The notes: generated from the letters alone by a model not told the origin. A stretch of 64,000 bases of DNA from Melieria omissa (GCA_963971225.1 OZ020270.1:32001823-32065822); one strand, 5' to 3'. Numbered from the stretch's first letter, positions 1 through 12,120 are shown. Program-made: numbers and translations.

Positions 1-27
1 CACTCCCCATACACTAACACAAAAATA

Positions 28-361
28 TAATTTAATAATTGACTGGCACGACAGCCCGCTTACGCGAGACTAAGGCCTAGCTTCCCGCAACCACCCGTGT
101 TGTGCGTGTGAATTTGTACGCGGGTGGAAGGGACCTACAGTTTTATGCCGGTTCCGAACGGCAGGTTGGGAGCTCTTTCATAAGCAATTTTTTACTCTCA
201 GAGGTTTGCCATTTCCAGCTGAGAGGACAGCCACCGAAAGAGAAAATGAGTTTCCCGTTATTTTTTTGAGGTGTTATTACAGGCAGTATTTGAACCTGCG
301 GTTGCTGCCTTTGACTCGTTGTCCAACGCACTAACCAACTTAGCCACGGCGGCTGTCACAC
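28..361 (-). mobile_element. tRNA-derived SINE, copy 1
   Basis: On the minus strand this unit starts with a tRNA-like head. A box A (TGGCTAAGTTGGTTAGTGCG, plus positions 327-346) and a box B (GGTTCAAATACTGCC, 282-296) form an internal RNA polymerase III promoter. A 240-base unrelated body and an AT-rich ATT-type tail at its low-coordinate end follow. A second copy lies at 3473-3771. The repeats AACACAAAAATA (16-27) and AACACAAAAAAATA (362-375) look like a target duplication. It is a SINE and not a tRNA gene, because no cloverleaf closes. Confidence 0.85.
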
Positions 362-511
362 AACACAAAAAAATAGTTTAGTAAAAATAGCAAAACGTGA
401 CCTTTCGGCAAGTAGCTTAGGTGTAAGAATAAAATTATTTGTAAAGTCAGTCTAAAATTAAAAGTCAAATAAAGCGGAGCTAAATACTCCAAAAAAAAAC
501 ACTTTAAATAT

Positions 512-954
512 TGTAACGATAAGACAGTCTGTCGCTGTGCAAAGCCGTGTCGTGCTATAATTCAATCTGGCAACGACGGCCGCGATGATAAGGGAAACTT
601 TTAGGCCAACCTTACAATGATGGAAACTTTTAGTCCAACCTGGCAATGATGGTCGCGGTCATCATGAAAACCTTTAGTCCACTCCGGAATGTGCGAGAAC
701 GATCTGCGCGATGGCCGGACACGTATAAAAGGCGGCCGGATGCGGCGCAGCGAGTCAGTCTGATTTTGACTAGTGAAGGTGCCACACGGAGCAAGTAAGC
801 AAATAATTAAGTGTAAAGACAGTGAAGTGTAAAAGTGTGAAATAAAGTGATTGTTGGTTCTTATTGATTGCGTTTGGATAGTTAAAGTTGTTTGATTTTC
901 AAATTGCACAATCCAGTGATATGTAACAGCTCACTAGACCTAGTATTCGTAACA
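512..954 (+). mobile_element. Solo LTR inserted in the 5' LTR
   Basis: The 443-base unit starts TGTAACG and ends CGTAACA, and is flanked by ATAT on both sides (508-511 and 955-958). The uninterrupted sister site is seen in the 3' LTR near 34000. It has U3-type direct repeats (a unit containing AACTTTTAG near 597, 627 and a diverged one near 668) and a TATA box with an initiator. It has no internal region, so it is a solo LTR left by LTR-LTR recombination. The family is not identified. Confidence 0.8.
724..760 (+). promoter_or_regulatory. Core promoter of the solo LTR
   Basis: TATAAAA at 724-730 lies about 31 bases before an insect-type initiator TCAGTC at 755-760. This spacing is canonical for RNA polymerase II and predicts a start near 757, reading rightwards toward gag of the host element. 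Confidence 0.7.
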
Positions 955-972
955 ATATTTTAATTGGAAAAC

Positions 973-990
973 TGGCGCCCGAGCAGGGAC
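973..990 (+). other. Primer-binding site of the errantivirus
   Basis: TGGCGCCCGAGCAGGGAC immediately follows the 5' LTR. It is complementary, with one mismatch, to the 3' end of a lysine tRNA, the usual minus-strand primer class for many retroelements. Its position fixes the right edge of the LTR. Confidence 0.85.
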
Positions 991-1828
991 CGGTCGCGTT
1001 AGTTGAAGTAAAAAAACGTATAAGTCTGAAGTAGTCAGCCGCGTTCGCGAATGCTAAAAAAAAAATTTTTTCTGAAGGGAGAAAACAACTCCCCTGCGTT
1101 CAACACTCAACTCAATACCGGAAGACTCCTGCAGCGAAAGCAGCAGCCGGCACAGCGACTGGCCAAAATGCAATAGACTCTGTTGTGTCCGTCCGCAGAG
1201 CGCCACGCACTTGGAGCTAACACAGGAACCGTAGTAGGTCGGACCGACCAAAAAGGACGACTCCGTGCAGCCAGCGTGGGACGGGTAGTACAATGCTACT
1301 CCTAGTTTTGTAAGTTTATTGTGACAAGTTAAAAATAGATAGATAAGATTTGCGAAAATATATTTTTAAGAAAGAAAAAAGTGTAGAAAATTCGTAAAGT
1401 GCATGCAAGTCTGTAAAGGAAACATTTAAGAATATTTTGAAAAATTGTGAATTTTATAGCTTATAAGAAGATAAAACAAAAGTGACAAAAATCTCGAAGC
1501 ATAAAGCCAATAACCAAAAAAAAAGAAGAGTCTTCCTTCCTAGAAGGGAAAACTTTAAAATAAAAATAAAATAATATATTTGGGAATTCAGAAACACAGT
1601 TTAAATTGGAGAAATACAGAAAACATCTGTTTTAGAGTGTAAAACATTTGTAAGTTTGAATTTGTGAGTTTGGAAAATATTGAAAAATTGTAAATTTTTT
1701 TTTAACCAAGAATTTGTGCAAAAATTTACAAGAGTAAAAAGTAATCTCTAAATAAATTTAAATAAACTTGCCTCTTGTTTAAAGCTTTCTTTTCCAATAC
1801 ATTTTGAAAACCATTTTGATTTCCAAAC
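991..1828 (+). other. Untranslated leader of the errantivirus
   Basis: This is 838 bases of A-rich, non-coding sequence between primer-binding site and gag start, where a packaging signal would be expected. The short minus-strand frame here lacks any recognisable domain. No separate element is visible. Confidence 0.6.
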
Positions 1829-3187
1829 ATGAGTAACAATTTGGTAAGGCCAGCAGTCCTTAATGTCCCAATTCCTCCTGCAGTTCCTCCTGCAAATCCT
1901 CCCAATCCCGGAAACAGAGACATGGACACACAGATTGCACAAATAGTAAACCGATTGTTAAATGAAAGAGCAAATGCTAGAAACGTTGTTGAAGTAGACG
2001 AACAGGTAAATGTAGGAGCGGTTAATGACATAGGAGAAATGGATAAAATCCCAAATGTTGTTCGCTGTCTACGCGAATTTTCCGGAGATCCAGGAGAGTT
2101 TGGATCATGGAGAAAAAGTGTAGATAGAATTCTCCAAATGTATGAACCTTTAAGAGGTTCACATAAATACTACGGAATACTGAACGTTATCCGTAATAAA
2201 ATAATCGGTCAAGCCGACATAGTTTTGGAGTCGTATAACACTCCACTTAATTGGAGTGCAATTTCCCGTTGCCTCACCACACATTATGGAGACAAGCGTG
2301 ATCTAGGTACTCTTGAGTACCAGATGACATGTCTGACTCAAGGCAATCTTTCCATTCAGGAATTTTACCAAAAAGTTTATGCTAACCTTTCACTGATCTT
2401 AAACAAAATCTCGTGTTTAGATGCAGGACCTGAATCCCGAAGCTTACTAATTTCTACTTACAGAAACAAGGCTCTTGATACTTTCATAAGAGGGCTTAAT
2501 GGTGACTTACCAAGACTCCTAGGCATAAGAGAACCTGTAGATTTACCAGAGGCACTTCAATTGTGTCTCAAACTCGAAAACCAAAACTTTAGAGCAAATG
2601 CTGCTCTCCATAATTCGCGGAAAATACACCATGCTCCACTTCTACCTCCACGCAGAAATTTGCAGCAACAAGCATTCTATCCACACCTAATTCACTGGAA
2701 CCAACCAATGCAAGGACATAGACCTCAACCCACCCATTACCCACCCTCACCGCATCAACAATGGCCACGGCAACAAAACTTCTACTCCCAATTTCCCCAA
2801 CGACAACAGAATTTCCAACAATGGCAACAAGCCCCACCACGACCATTTGCTCCTAAACCCCCGCAAAAACCTGAACCGATGGATGTAGACCAAAGCATCC
2901 AAACGCGCAGAATAAACTATATGAACCGACCAGCATTAAACCAATTTGTAGGAAAACGCCCACCTAATCCTCCTCAGCAATTTTCAAGACCTAATAAATT
3001 TCAAAGAAATTTCCATATTGATTCGTCAGAACACCCCAATGCAACATATGAACAAGCTATAGAAATAGAAGACAGTAATTACGATCAAACTGTTCAGGAA
3101 TATACCAACAATCTCGAGAATCTTGACCAACAGCAGGAAGAGGAAGAAATCACTAACGATCTCTCAGATATACATTTTTTAAATTAG
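1829..3187 (+). CDS. gag: Errantivirus Gag polyprotein, intact frame
   Basis: The 452-residue frame is uninterrupted and would supply the structural shell of virus-like particles. A Pro-rich start (about residues 8-30) precedes a mostly helical central part (about 70-270) resembling the retrotransposon capsid fold. A long Pro/Gln-rich stretch (about 275-360) follows, and then an acidic Glu/Gln tail. There is no CCHC zinc knuckle, as is usual for 17.6/297-type Gag. The start is the first ATG after the leader. The stop at 3185-3187 lies just before protease in the -1 frame, suggesting programmed frameshifting. It is the only open reading frame of this element still whole. Confidence 0.88.
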   Translation: MSNNLVRPAVLNVPIPPAVPPANPPNPGNRDMDTQIAQIVNRLLNERANARNVVEVDEQVNVGAVNDIGEMDKIPNVVRCLREFSGDPGEFGSWRKSVDRILQMYEPLRGSHKYYGILNVIRNKIIGQADIVLESYNTPLNWSAISRCLTTHYGDKRDLGTLEYQMTCLTQGNLSIQEFYQKVYANLSLILNKISCLDAGPESRSLLISTYRNKALDTFIRGLNGDLPRLLGIREPVDLPEALQLCLKLENQNFRANAALHNSRKIHHAPLLPPRRNLQQQAFYPHLIHWNQPMQGHRPQPTHYPPSPHQQWPRQQNFYSQFPQRQQNFQQWQQAPPRPFAPKPPQKPEPMDVDQSIQTRRINYMNRPALNQFVGKRPPNPPQQFSRPNKFQRNFHIDSSEHPNATYEQAIEIEDSNYDQTVQEYTNNLENLDQQQEEEEITNDLSDIHFLN

Positions 3188-3198
3188 CAAACTCCTCC

Positions 3199-4545
3199 TT
3201 GCCATATTTCGAATGCAAGACGAGGAGTGGACAAATTCTCAGAATTTTAATAGATACAGGATCCAACAAAAATTACATACAGCCCGGTATAGTACCCAAG
3301 CCTATACCAAATGACAACATTTTTTTCGCAAATTCCATTGGCGGTAATGTTAAAATTAGCCACCACACTAAAGTTAATCTGTTTGGCATACCGAATTTGG
3401 AGATAAAATTTTTCCTCCTCCCTTCACTAAAATTATTCCACGGCATTCTAGGCAACGATACATACATACATAATAATTAATAATAATAATTGATTGGCAC
3501 GACAGCCCGCTTACGCGAGACTAAGGCCTAGCTTCCCGCAACCACCCGTGTTGTGCGTGTGAATTTTGTACGCGGATGGAAGGGACCTACCGTTTCCGAA
3601 CGGCAGGTTGGGAGCTTTTTCATAGGCAATTTTTACTCTCAGAGGTTTGCCATTTCCAGCTGAGAGGACAGTCACCGAAAGAGAAAACGAGTTTCCCGTT
3701 ATTTTTTTTAGGTGTTACTACATGCAGAATTCGAACTAGCGTCGCTCTGCATGCGACTCGCTTGGACCGCGCATACATACATACATCATACACACAAAAC
3801 ACAATTACATGACAATTCAAAATAAAGTTAAAATTAAAATCAAACAACACATTACACAATCAATTAATAAAATAGACATACGAACTGACCACATGACACA
3901 GGAGCAGATAAACAATATAAAAAGACTAACGGCTAAATACAATACACTTTTCAGTGACCCCGACGAAAAACTAACCTTTGCCACTACGGTAATAGGCGAA
4001 ATTCGAACAACAAATGATACACCCGTCTACACAAAATGTTACCCATATCCAATGTCCCTCAAGGATCAAGTAGAGAAACAAATCAAGGAATATCTCCACA
4101 ATGTTATTATTCGATCATCTAGATCTCCATACAATTCTCCTGTATGGATAGTACCAAAAAAATTAGATGCGTCTGGAGAAAAAAATACCGAATGGTGATA
4201 GATTACAGGAAGTTAAATTCAGTTACAATAGCAGACAAATATTCTATCCCCGAGATAAATAGAGTACTTTCACAGCTCGGAAGAAACAAATTCTTCACAG
4301 TACTTGATTTAAAGAGTGGCTTCCATCAGATTCCTCTGAAGGAATCAGATATCGAGAAGACCGCTTTCTCGGTGAACAATGGAAAATATGAATTCATGCG
4401 ATTGCCTTTTGGTCTCAAGAATGCGCCTTCAATTTTTCAAAGAGCTCTTGATGACATTTTAAGGGATCACATAGAGGTAAGATGTTACGTCTATATTGAC
4501 GCCATCGTCATATTCAGTAAAGATCAGGAAACACATTTTAACGAT
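3199..4545 (+). pseudogene. pol: Errantivirus pol, protease and N-terminal reverse transcriptase
   Basis: An aspartic protease motif (Ile-Asp-Thr-Gly-Ser, codons near 3250) opens the frame, which is broken at about 3472 by a SINE. The frame resumes near 3809 with the pol linker and first RT blocks. It then shifts at an A-run near 4180, where one A appears to be missing, and continues with the RT palm: the VIDYRKLN block, the LDLKSGFHQI block and the LPFGLKNAP block. The catalytic box reads Tyr-Ile-Asp-Ala near 4494 instead of Tyr-Ile-Asp-Asp, so the second metal-binding Asp is gone. A LINE fragment interrupts it right after, at 4546. Confidence 0.88.
3473..3771 (-). mobile_element. tRNA-derived SINE, copy 2 (5'-truncated) inside pol
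   Basis: It is nearly collinear with the SINE at 28-361 but starts after box A. Box B is still present (plus 3724-3738, GTTCGAATTC core). The ATT-rich tail is at 3473-3489. Flanks carry ATACATACATACAT at 3458-3472 and 3772-3786, probably the target duplication, although it is simple sequence. The insertion separates protease from reverse transcriptase. Confidence 0.82.
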
Positions 4546-5225
4546 ATTTATTTATTTATTTATTTCAGTCTAACAACTTACAGACTAACAGAAGTAACAG
4601 ATAGAAAGATAACAATTCAAATTACCTAAGAAACTTAGAATTAGACAAAGTATTGCAAAATACATTTTTAGATAGACCATGATCAATATCCAAAGAATTT
4701 GAGAGGCAATTATATTCCGTTAGTACTCTTGTCAAAGGAGCATTTCGAGCGTAGTTTGATTTACTCAAGCCAACATTAAAGTACTCGGTGCGCCGTAACG
4801 ATCTTGCTGGAATATTAAAGTTTATCCTTTCAAGAAGAGACGCGCAGTCAACGAGTCCATTAATGATACCAAACAGGAATTTCAGTGATAGAAATTATCT
4901 TCTACTATCAAGCGAATTTAAATTCAAAAGCTGACACCGAGCACTATAGGAGGGGATCGGATCGACAAAATTCAGAGACCGAAGAGCGAAGCGTATAAAA
5001 ACCTTCTGAACTCGCTCAAGGCGAGATATTCCAGAGGCATAAAACGGCCTCCAAATAAAGGCCGCGTATTCGAGTCTAGAACGGACAAAAGCGGAATATA
5101 GTAATTTGAGGGTGTAGGGATCCGAAAAGGGAGAACAATTACGACGAACAAAAGCTAGCATGGAATATGATTTGGAGATGGTAGAGTCAATATGTGCAGA
5201 AAAGGATAATTTGGAATCAAAATAA
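4546..5225 (-). mobile_element. 5'-truncated non-LTR retrotransposon fragment in pol
   Basis: Read on the minus strand, it ends in a TAAA-type tail (plus 4546-4563). It encodes the last part of a LINE reverse transcriptase (4895 to about 5225). The visible blocks are the FDSKLSF, YSAFVRSRLEYAAFIW and LERVQKVF types of the thumb region. The 5' end is truncated near 5225 and the errantivirus frame resumes at once. The family differs from the larger LINE at 7199-25207. Confidence 0.82.
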
Positions 5226-6264
5226 ACACATCTTTGATACATTGGAAAAAGCAAATTTAAAAATACAATTCGATAAATGCGAATTCTTGAAAAGGGAGGT
5301 CGAATTTTTAGGTTTCATAATATCTCAAAATGGTTTTAAAACAAATCCACAAAAAGTAGATGCAATAGTGAAGTTTCCAGTTCCTCAAACTTTAAAAGAT
5401 CTTCGTTCCTTTTTAGGACTTTCAGGATATTACCGCCGCTTCATACAAGACTACGCGAAGCTGGCGAAACCCCTTACAGTCCTTTTAAGAGGGCAAGATG
5501 GACGAGTGTTCAAAAATCTATCCAAAAAAGTAAAAATTTCCCTAAATAAAAACGCAATGGATTCTTTCGAAAAATTAAAACGCTCACTCATCGGCAGAGA
5601 CGTAATGATCACATACCCTGATTACTCCAAAGAATTTCAGTTAACAACTGACGCCTCCAATTATGCGATTGGAGCCGTACTATCACAAAATGATAAACCA
5701 ATAACTTTCATTTCTAGAACTCTTTCCAATGCTGAATAACATTACGCAGCAAATGAAAAGGAAATGCTAGCAATAATCTGTTCCCTGAACTCTTTGCGCA
5801 ATTACCTTTACGGTTCTGCTAAGGTCAACATTTTTACCGACCATCAGCCTCTTACATACGCCTTATGTAACAAAAACAATAACAGCAAAATGAAACGCTG
5901 GAAGGCGGTGTTAGAGGAATACAACTATGAACCCTTTTACAAGCCAGGTACTAGCAATGTAGTAGCAGACGCTCTTTCCAGAATACCACCCCACTCCCCA
6001 ATAAACACAATGTCGGGAATGACTCACAGCGACGAAAGCTCAGGCCAGAAGCTCATTGACATAGTCGACGCACCTATAAACGCATTCAAGAATCAAATCA
6101 TTTTATGCACAGATTCGAAATCAACTTACAAATTCGAGATCGTTTTTCCCACAATACACCGCCACACAATTACAGAGCCCGAGTACACTAGGGGAAAGCT
6201 TGTCTCGCTTCTACAGACATTTTTAAACCCTGATGGGAAAAATTCAAGAAATTTTCCCAGATAA
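5226..6264 (+). pseudogene. pol: Errantivirus pol, RT thumb and RNase H
   Basis: This continues the pol frame after the LINE fragment. The block DKCEFLKREVEFLGFI, the FLGLSGYYRRFI connection block and the RNase H start (TTDASNYAIGAVLSQ, with catalytic Asp) are readable. One TAA stop interrupts RNase H at 5737-5739 and the same frame continues from 5740 to the DALSR block near 5975. The frame is lost between about 6233 and 6264, where the next frame takes over. Confidence 0.87.
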
Positions 6265-7198
6265 CTTTGCTAAATACAAAATTAGATTTGCACGCCTCCA
6301 GATAAAAGACATCAAGGATGAACGACAACAGGAGCAGATAATTATAGAAACGCACAAAAGAGCACATCGAAACGGAAAGGAAAATAAAACCCAGATATTG
6401 GAGGAATACTACTTCCCTCGTATGAACAGTAAAATCAATAGAATTGTCAAGCAGTGCGCGGTTTGCAAACTTAATAAGTACGATCGGCACCCGATGAAAC
6501 CGGAGTTAAAGGAGACCCCCATTCCCACGTATCCTGGTCAAATCCTTCACATAGATATCTATAGAACTGAGAACAAACTCATTCTTACGGCAATAGAAAA
6601 ATTTTCGAAATACGCTCAGGCTAGAATCATCAAATCAAGAGCCGTTGCAGACATAAGAGAACCCCTTCGATAAATTCTTTTCTTATTCGGAGTCCCGAAG
6701 ATGGTCGTATTCGACAACGAAAAATCGTTTAACTCCGCTACAATTACGTTTCTGTTAAAGGATCAATTAGGAATAGAAATTTACAAATCCCAACCATATA
6801 CGAGCATAGTAAACGGGCAAATTGAACGGTTTCATTCAACCCTTACAGAAATTATGCGTTGCCTAAAAACCGAGCGCATTCATAACTCCTTCCTTGAACT
6901 TTTAGACAGATCAGTATACGAATACAACTACACAGTACACTCAACCATAGGAAAGAAACCAATAGAAGTATTTTTCGGAAGAAGAGTCTCCACAAATCCC
7001 GACCAATATGAAAACTCCCGACAAGAAAATATTGAAGCACTTAGGAAGAAACAGGCAAAGGACTTAGAGACGCATAACAAGAAAAGGACCCCTATGAAAA
7101 CTTACTCTCAGATATAGTAAAGAAATAGTAAAAGAGGACAAGTCCAGCGTAGTTATTACAGAAAAAGGACGAACAGTACATAAAAGCAACATTAGGAC
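6233..7198 (+). pseudogene. pol: Errantivirus pol, integrase
   Basis: The HHCC zinc domain is visible as two His (HKRAHR region) and CAVCKLNKY. The three catalytic acids lie in the HIDIYRT, VFDNEKSFNS and GQIERFHS blocks. In-frame TAA at 6671-6673 splits the catalytic core, and the frame shifts again after about 7110, where the C-terminal chromatin-interacting end continues to 7198. The next LINE begins there. A complete enzyme cannot be made from this copy. Confidence 0.87.
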
Positions 7199-7451
7199 TT
7201 ATTTATTTCTTTATTTATTTATTGTTACAGATCCTTAAGCTACAAGATAATAAGATATCTTAAATTTAACAAGCTTAAGTCATTTACATTACTTTAACAG
7301 ATTTAATATTTTTGAAAATTTGTATTCTTGTAAAACTATTTAATTAAACAGGCAGGAAGTATGGAAAGAAGGAAGGAGGAAGAGAGAAAAATAAGAGGAA
7401 AGCTAGATTGAACTATTATAGAAGTATGTTTAGTTTTTTATTCGATCGAAC

Positions 7452-8290
7452 TTAAGTAAGTAAAGAGGGTTTTTTTAATTTCAAAGCGTTACTAAAAGTT
7501 AGCAAGTAATGTGGCAGTGAATTCCAAAGGCGAATTGCGTAGATAAAGAATTGGCGCTCTGACGTTAAGAGCTTATGCCCAAATTGAATCATTTTATTCG
7601 ACCGGGCTGAACGAAGAAAATTTAAACGCGCGTGTAAGTACGAGGGCTCAGAGTTGTAGACAATCTTGTGCAATTGCAACAAGGTGCGCATATTTAATAG
7701 ATTATCAAACGTGATACCAAAAATTTGTTTTGCATGGGCGGAGACATGATCAAAGCGCTTTAACCCATAAACATATCTGGCTATGTTGTTGTAGAGTAGG
7801 TTGAATTTTTGTCGACATGTGCTGTCACAATTCGCATATAATTCACACCCATATAGCAGCGTAGGAATAAGATACGTTTTAGCCAAAAGTAGTCGAATTC
7901 TTGGTGGAGTGTAATTCTGCGTAACCCAGAGTGATCGTAACATAACATAAACTTTCCCGATAGTTCGCAGGATATGATCATTCCAGTTTAGCGTTTCGTT
8001 AAATATTACACCAAGGTTTTTTGCAAAGTTGATGAACTCAAGTACTAAGCCGTTCAGCAAAACTTTCGGAAAAACTACATGGTCGAGCGGTTTTTTATAA
8101 ATAATAAGGCATTTCGATTTGGTAGGATTAAGGCAAAGGTCGTTCTCTCCAGCCCAAATCCAGCCCAGGTCTTCATTAAGTTTACTGACGCAAGAATTAA
8201 TGTTATTAAGGTCGCTGCTAATGTATAACTGGACATCGTCTGCATATATGTGAACATGACAATACTTGAGAGTTTTCGGTAAATCGTTAA
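7452..8290 (-). pseudogene. LINE ORF2, C-terminal reverse transcriptase part
   Basis: The YADD catalytic box is read on the minus strand at about 8234-8245, preceded by INDLP at the Helitron junction. A frameshift lies between about 8060 and 8150. Downstream the frame 8060-7452 carries the thumb region (LGVIFNETLNW, IPTLLYGCELY) and the conserved C-terminal RLWNSLP block, ending at a stop near 7452. The 3' untranslated part 7226-7451 follows. It lost its upstream half to 18373-18633 through the Helitron insertion. Confidence 0.85.
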
Positions 8291-11124
8291 TCTTATATAT
8301 AAAAAAACTTAACCTTCTGTAACGTGCCAGTGTTTGCGAAAACGGCTCATTCTTTCGGGAAAATTTGTTTTGGGTGTGATAGAAGATGTCAATGCGGTGG
8401 TTTATAGCGATATTACATGTTTGTACGGCAGGTGGGTGTGGTACCTCCCATACAACCTAAATTTTTAATATGGTATATCTTCGGAATTATAAGTCGGACA
8501 GTATTGAAATTTAGTACAGTGTCATGGCGTAAGCGTGTCATTGCACCAGTAAAATTTAATGGGCGTTGGACAAGGGGCGTGGCACGTTTTGAATTCCGGT
8601 ATTACTTTTGAACTATACAAACTAACGATTCGGTCGGGTCCCTCGATGGGGGAATAGGATGGATTTTGGACAAGGGGGCGTGGCACCGCCAATAAAATCC
8701 AACTTTTTGATATAGAAAATCTTCGGAATTATAAGTCGGACAGCATTGAAAGTTGGTGTACCGTCATCTCATAGAAGTGTGTTCCTATTGCTAAAATTTA
8801 ATGGGCGTTGGACAAGAGGCGTGGCACTTGTTTAATTCCGGTGTTACTTTTGAACTAAAGCAGTCACATCAATGACACTCAGTACAAAGTTACCATTTGA
8901 TCGTGTCCTTCAACAGGGGAAATGGGGTGGGTTTTCAACAAAGGGGCGTGGCACCGCCCATACAACTCAATTTTTAAATATGGAATATCTTCGAAATGAT
9001 AAGTCGGACAGCATTGAAATTTGATACAGTGTCATGGCGTAGACGTGTCGTTCGACCGGTAAAATTTACTGGGCGTTGGACAAGGGGCGTGGCACTTTTT
9101 AAATGGTGAAACTTTGAAACTAGAGCGTTCACTTAAATGACACTCAGTACAAACTTATTATTAGTTGTGTCCTCCGGCAGGGGGAATAGGGTGGGTTTTT
9201 GACAAGGGGGCGTGGCACCGCCCATACAACTACATTCTTTAATCTGGAATAACTTCGGAATTATAAGTCGCTCAGCATTGAAATTTTGTACAACGTCATG
9301 GCGTAGACGTATTATTGCACAGGTTGTATTGTATGAGCGTTGGACAAGGGGCGTGGCACTTTATAAATTCCGGTGTAACTTTGGAACTATAGCATTCACA
9401 TCAATGATACTCGGTATCAAGTTATGATTTAGTCGTGTGCTTCGGCAGGGGGAATAAGGTAGATTCTGGACAAGAGGCGTGGCACCGCCCATACAACTCA
9501 ACTCTTTAATAAGGAATCTCCTCGGAATCGTTAGCTGCACAGCATTGAAAGTTGGTGTACCGTCGTCTCATAGATGTGTCATTCTACTAATGAGCTTTGA
9601 TGGGCGTTTGAAAAGAGGTGTGGCATATTTTTTATGACCCAACATTTCAGCAGAACTTTAAGTCGCAAATCAATGAAAGTTGGTACAAACTGTCCACTTA
9701 GTAGCACAACTCGACTAGACGAAAGTTGTGCGCATTGGACAAGGGGGCGTGGTACCGTCTCCATTTTTTTATACATAGATTGTTTATCCTGACTGACTAA
9801 CTGGTTGATTTATTGATTGATTTATTATCGCCCAGCCTAAACCGCTGAAGCGACAAACATGAATTTTGGACTGTAGGTACATCTTGAAGAATGAACATAC
9901 GCCAAGACGGGATTTTCGAAATTCAAAGTCTAAAAAGGCTAACCATGGGGGTTAAAGTGTTGTATGAAGAAAAATGATTTAATAGACATATTGATTTCGA
10001 ACTTCCTGAAAATACTCTAAATCAAAAGTAATTCGACACGTATTTTATAATTTTTCGAAAAATCAAAATTTAACTGGACCAACAATGGGTTAAGATTTGT
10101 TTACGGGAAGACTTGAAATCAACATGACCCGATAGACCTATTGATTGATTTCAAAAATTGTAAAAATACTTGAAATAAAAAAATTAAACACGCGTTTCTC
10201 ATTATTTTCAAAATCTAAATCTAACTGGATCAACGACGGTTTAAAAGAATGTATGGAGAAACACATTTTTTTTAGCCTTTTGAATTCAAACTTGATGAAA
10301 GTACTTCAAATGTTAAATTACGCGATAGGTGTTTTCCATTTTTCCAAATATTAAAATTGGACGGGGTCAACGCCGGGTTAAAAGTTTGAATAGAGAAACT
10401 GTGAGAATGAGAGAATGAGAGAGAGAGAGAATGAGAATGAATTAATGAAGCCACTGACCTCAAACTTTGTGAAAGTAAGAAATAATTTGACACGTGTTTT
10501 TCACTTTTTTAAAAATCAAAATCTAACGGGGTCAAAAATAACGGGGTTAACAATTTTTATGGAGAAACAAGATTTATTGGGCGTTCTGACTTCAAACTTA
10601 TCAAAAGCACTTTAATCGGGAAATAATAAAAACGTACTTTTAATTTTTTTGAATATCTAAATCTACTATGGCAAACCAAGAGATAAAAATTTGTTTGGAG
10701 TAAATGTGAGAACACATGATTTAACCCTTTCGGGACGGAGTTTATTTTTGAAATCCAAAATACTCTCAGTAGAAATGTTCTCATGCCATGAATGTTGGGG
10801 TTAGAAAATTATATTGGATGCTCACAAATTCTGAAATCATCCTTTTATGCGGGAACACCGAAATGGAAAAAATATTTTGCGTGGGTTGTAAGATTTGAAG
10901 AATTTTTTTGAGAGGCATTAAAAACTTGCTGGGACGTATTATCCCAGTAGTCCCGAAAGGGTTAATGGGCCTTCTGACTTCAAAATATTTAAAACGCTCG
11001 AAATCAAAGATAGTGAGACACATGTTTTTTTTTAAATCAACATTTGATGGGCTCAACAATGGGCTAAGAATTCGTATTGGGGGAAACAGGAGAGCTTGCG
11101 TGCAAAGCCGCAGGGCCCAGCTAG
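8291..11124 (+). mobile_element. Non-autonomous Helitron A (first of tandem array)
   Basis: It begins TCTTATATATAAAAAAACTT and ends GGGCCCAGCTAG after an imperfect hairpin (GCTTGC...GCAAAGC), the classic TC...CTAG Helitron termini. The left host base is A (8290). The interior has no ORF. It contains about 4.5 units of a roughly 265-base tandem repeat (GGCACCGCC at 8682, 8950, 9214 and 9481) and then a series of about 150-base AT-rich units with the CTAACGGGGTCAA-type core. The only simple repeat is a GAGAAT run near 10400. No Rep/helicase is present, so it depends on another copy. Confidence 0.88.
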
Positions 11125-12120
11125 TCTTATATATAAAAAAAACTTAACCTTCTGTAACGTGCCAGTGTTTGCAAAAACGGCTCATTCTTTCGGGAAAATT
11201 TTTTTTGGGTGTGATAGAAGATGTCAATGCGGTGGTTTATAGCGATATTACATGTTTGTACGGCAGGTGGGCATGGTACCTCCCATACAACCTAAATTTT
11301 TAATATGGTATATCTTCGGAATTATAAGTCGGACAGTATTGAAATTTAGTACAGTGTCATGGCGTAAGCGTGTTATTGCACCGGTAAAATTTAATTCTTT
11401 AATATGGAATAGCTCCGAAATTATAAGTTGCTCAGCATTGAAATTTGGTACAGTGTCATGGCGTAAGCGTATCATTCCACCGGTAAAATTTAATGGGCGT
11501 TTGATAAGGGGCGTGGCACTTTTTAAATCCAGGTGTAACTTTTGAACTATAGCATTCACATCAACGACACTCAGCACAAACTAAGGATTTGGTCGTGTCC
11601 TTCGGCAGGCGGAATAAGGTGAATTTTGGACAAGGGGGCGTGGCACCGTCCATGCAACTAGATTTTTTAATATAGAATAGCTTTGGAATTATAAGTCCCT
11701 CAGCATTGAAATTTTGTACAGCGTCATGGCGTAGACGTGTCGTTCCACCTGTAAAATTTAATGGGCGTTGGAAGAGGGGCGTGGCACTTTTTAAATTGCG
11801 GTGTAACTTTGGAACTATAACATGAATGACACTTGGTACAAACTAACGATTTGGTCGTGTCCTTCGGCGGGGGTAATAATGTGGATTTTGGACAAGGGGG
11901 TCTGGCACCGCCCATACAACTCAATTCTTCACTATGGAATATCTTCGGAATTATAAGTCGATCAGCATTGAAATGTGGATCAGTGTCATAGCGTAAACGT
12001 GTCTTCCACCGGCGTGGTACCGCCTCAATTTTTTTATACATAGGTTGTTTATCCTGGCTGACTGACTGGTTGATTGATTTATAATCGCCCAGCCCAAACC
12101 GCTGAAGCTACAAACATTAA

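Larger units (their letters stand above)
388..972 (+). repeat. 5' LTR of the errantivirus, truncated and interrupted
   Basis: Positions 388-511 and 955-972 match 33871-34018 almost base for base once the solo LTR at 512-954 is removed. They include an initiator-like TCAGTC and AATAAA polyadenylation signals. The repeat ends directly against the primer-binding site. About 100 bases of U3 present upstream of the 3' copy have no counterpart here, so the left end is probably deleted or replaced. Confidence 0.75.

Noticed and set aside
327..347. tRNA gene
   Set aside because: Box A and B are present but no cloverleaf or acceptor stem closes, and the unit is repeated with a SINE body and tail.
8420..9770. 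CRISPR array or satellite gene cluster
   Set aside because: The ~265-base units are contiguous diverged tandem repeats inside a Helitron, with no short repeat/spacer pattern.
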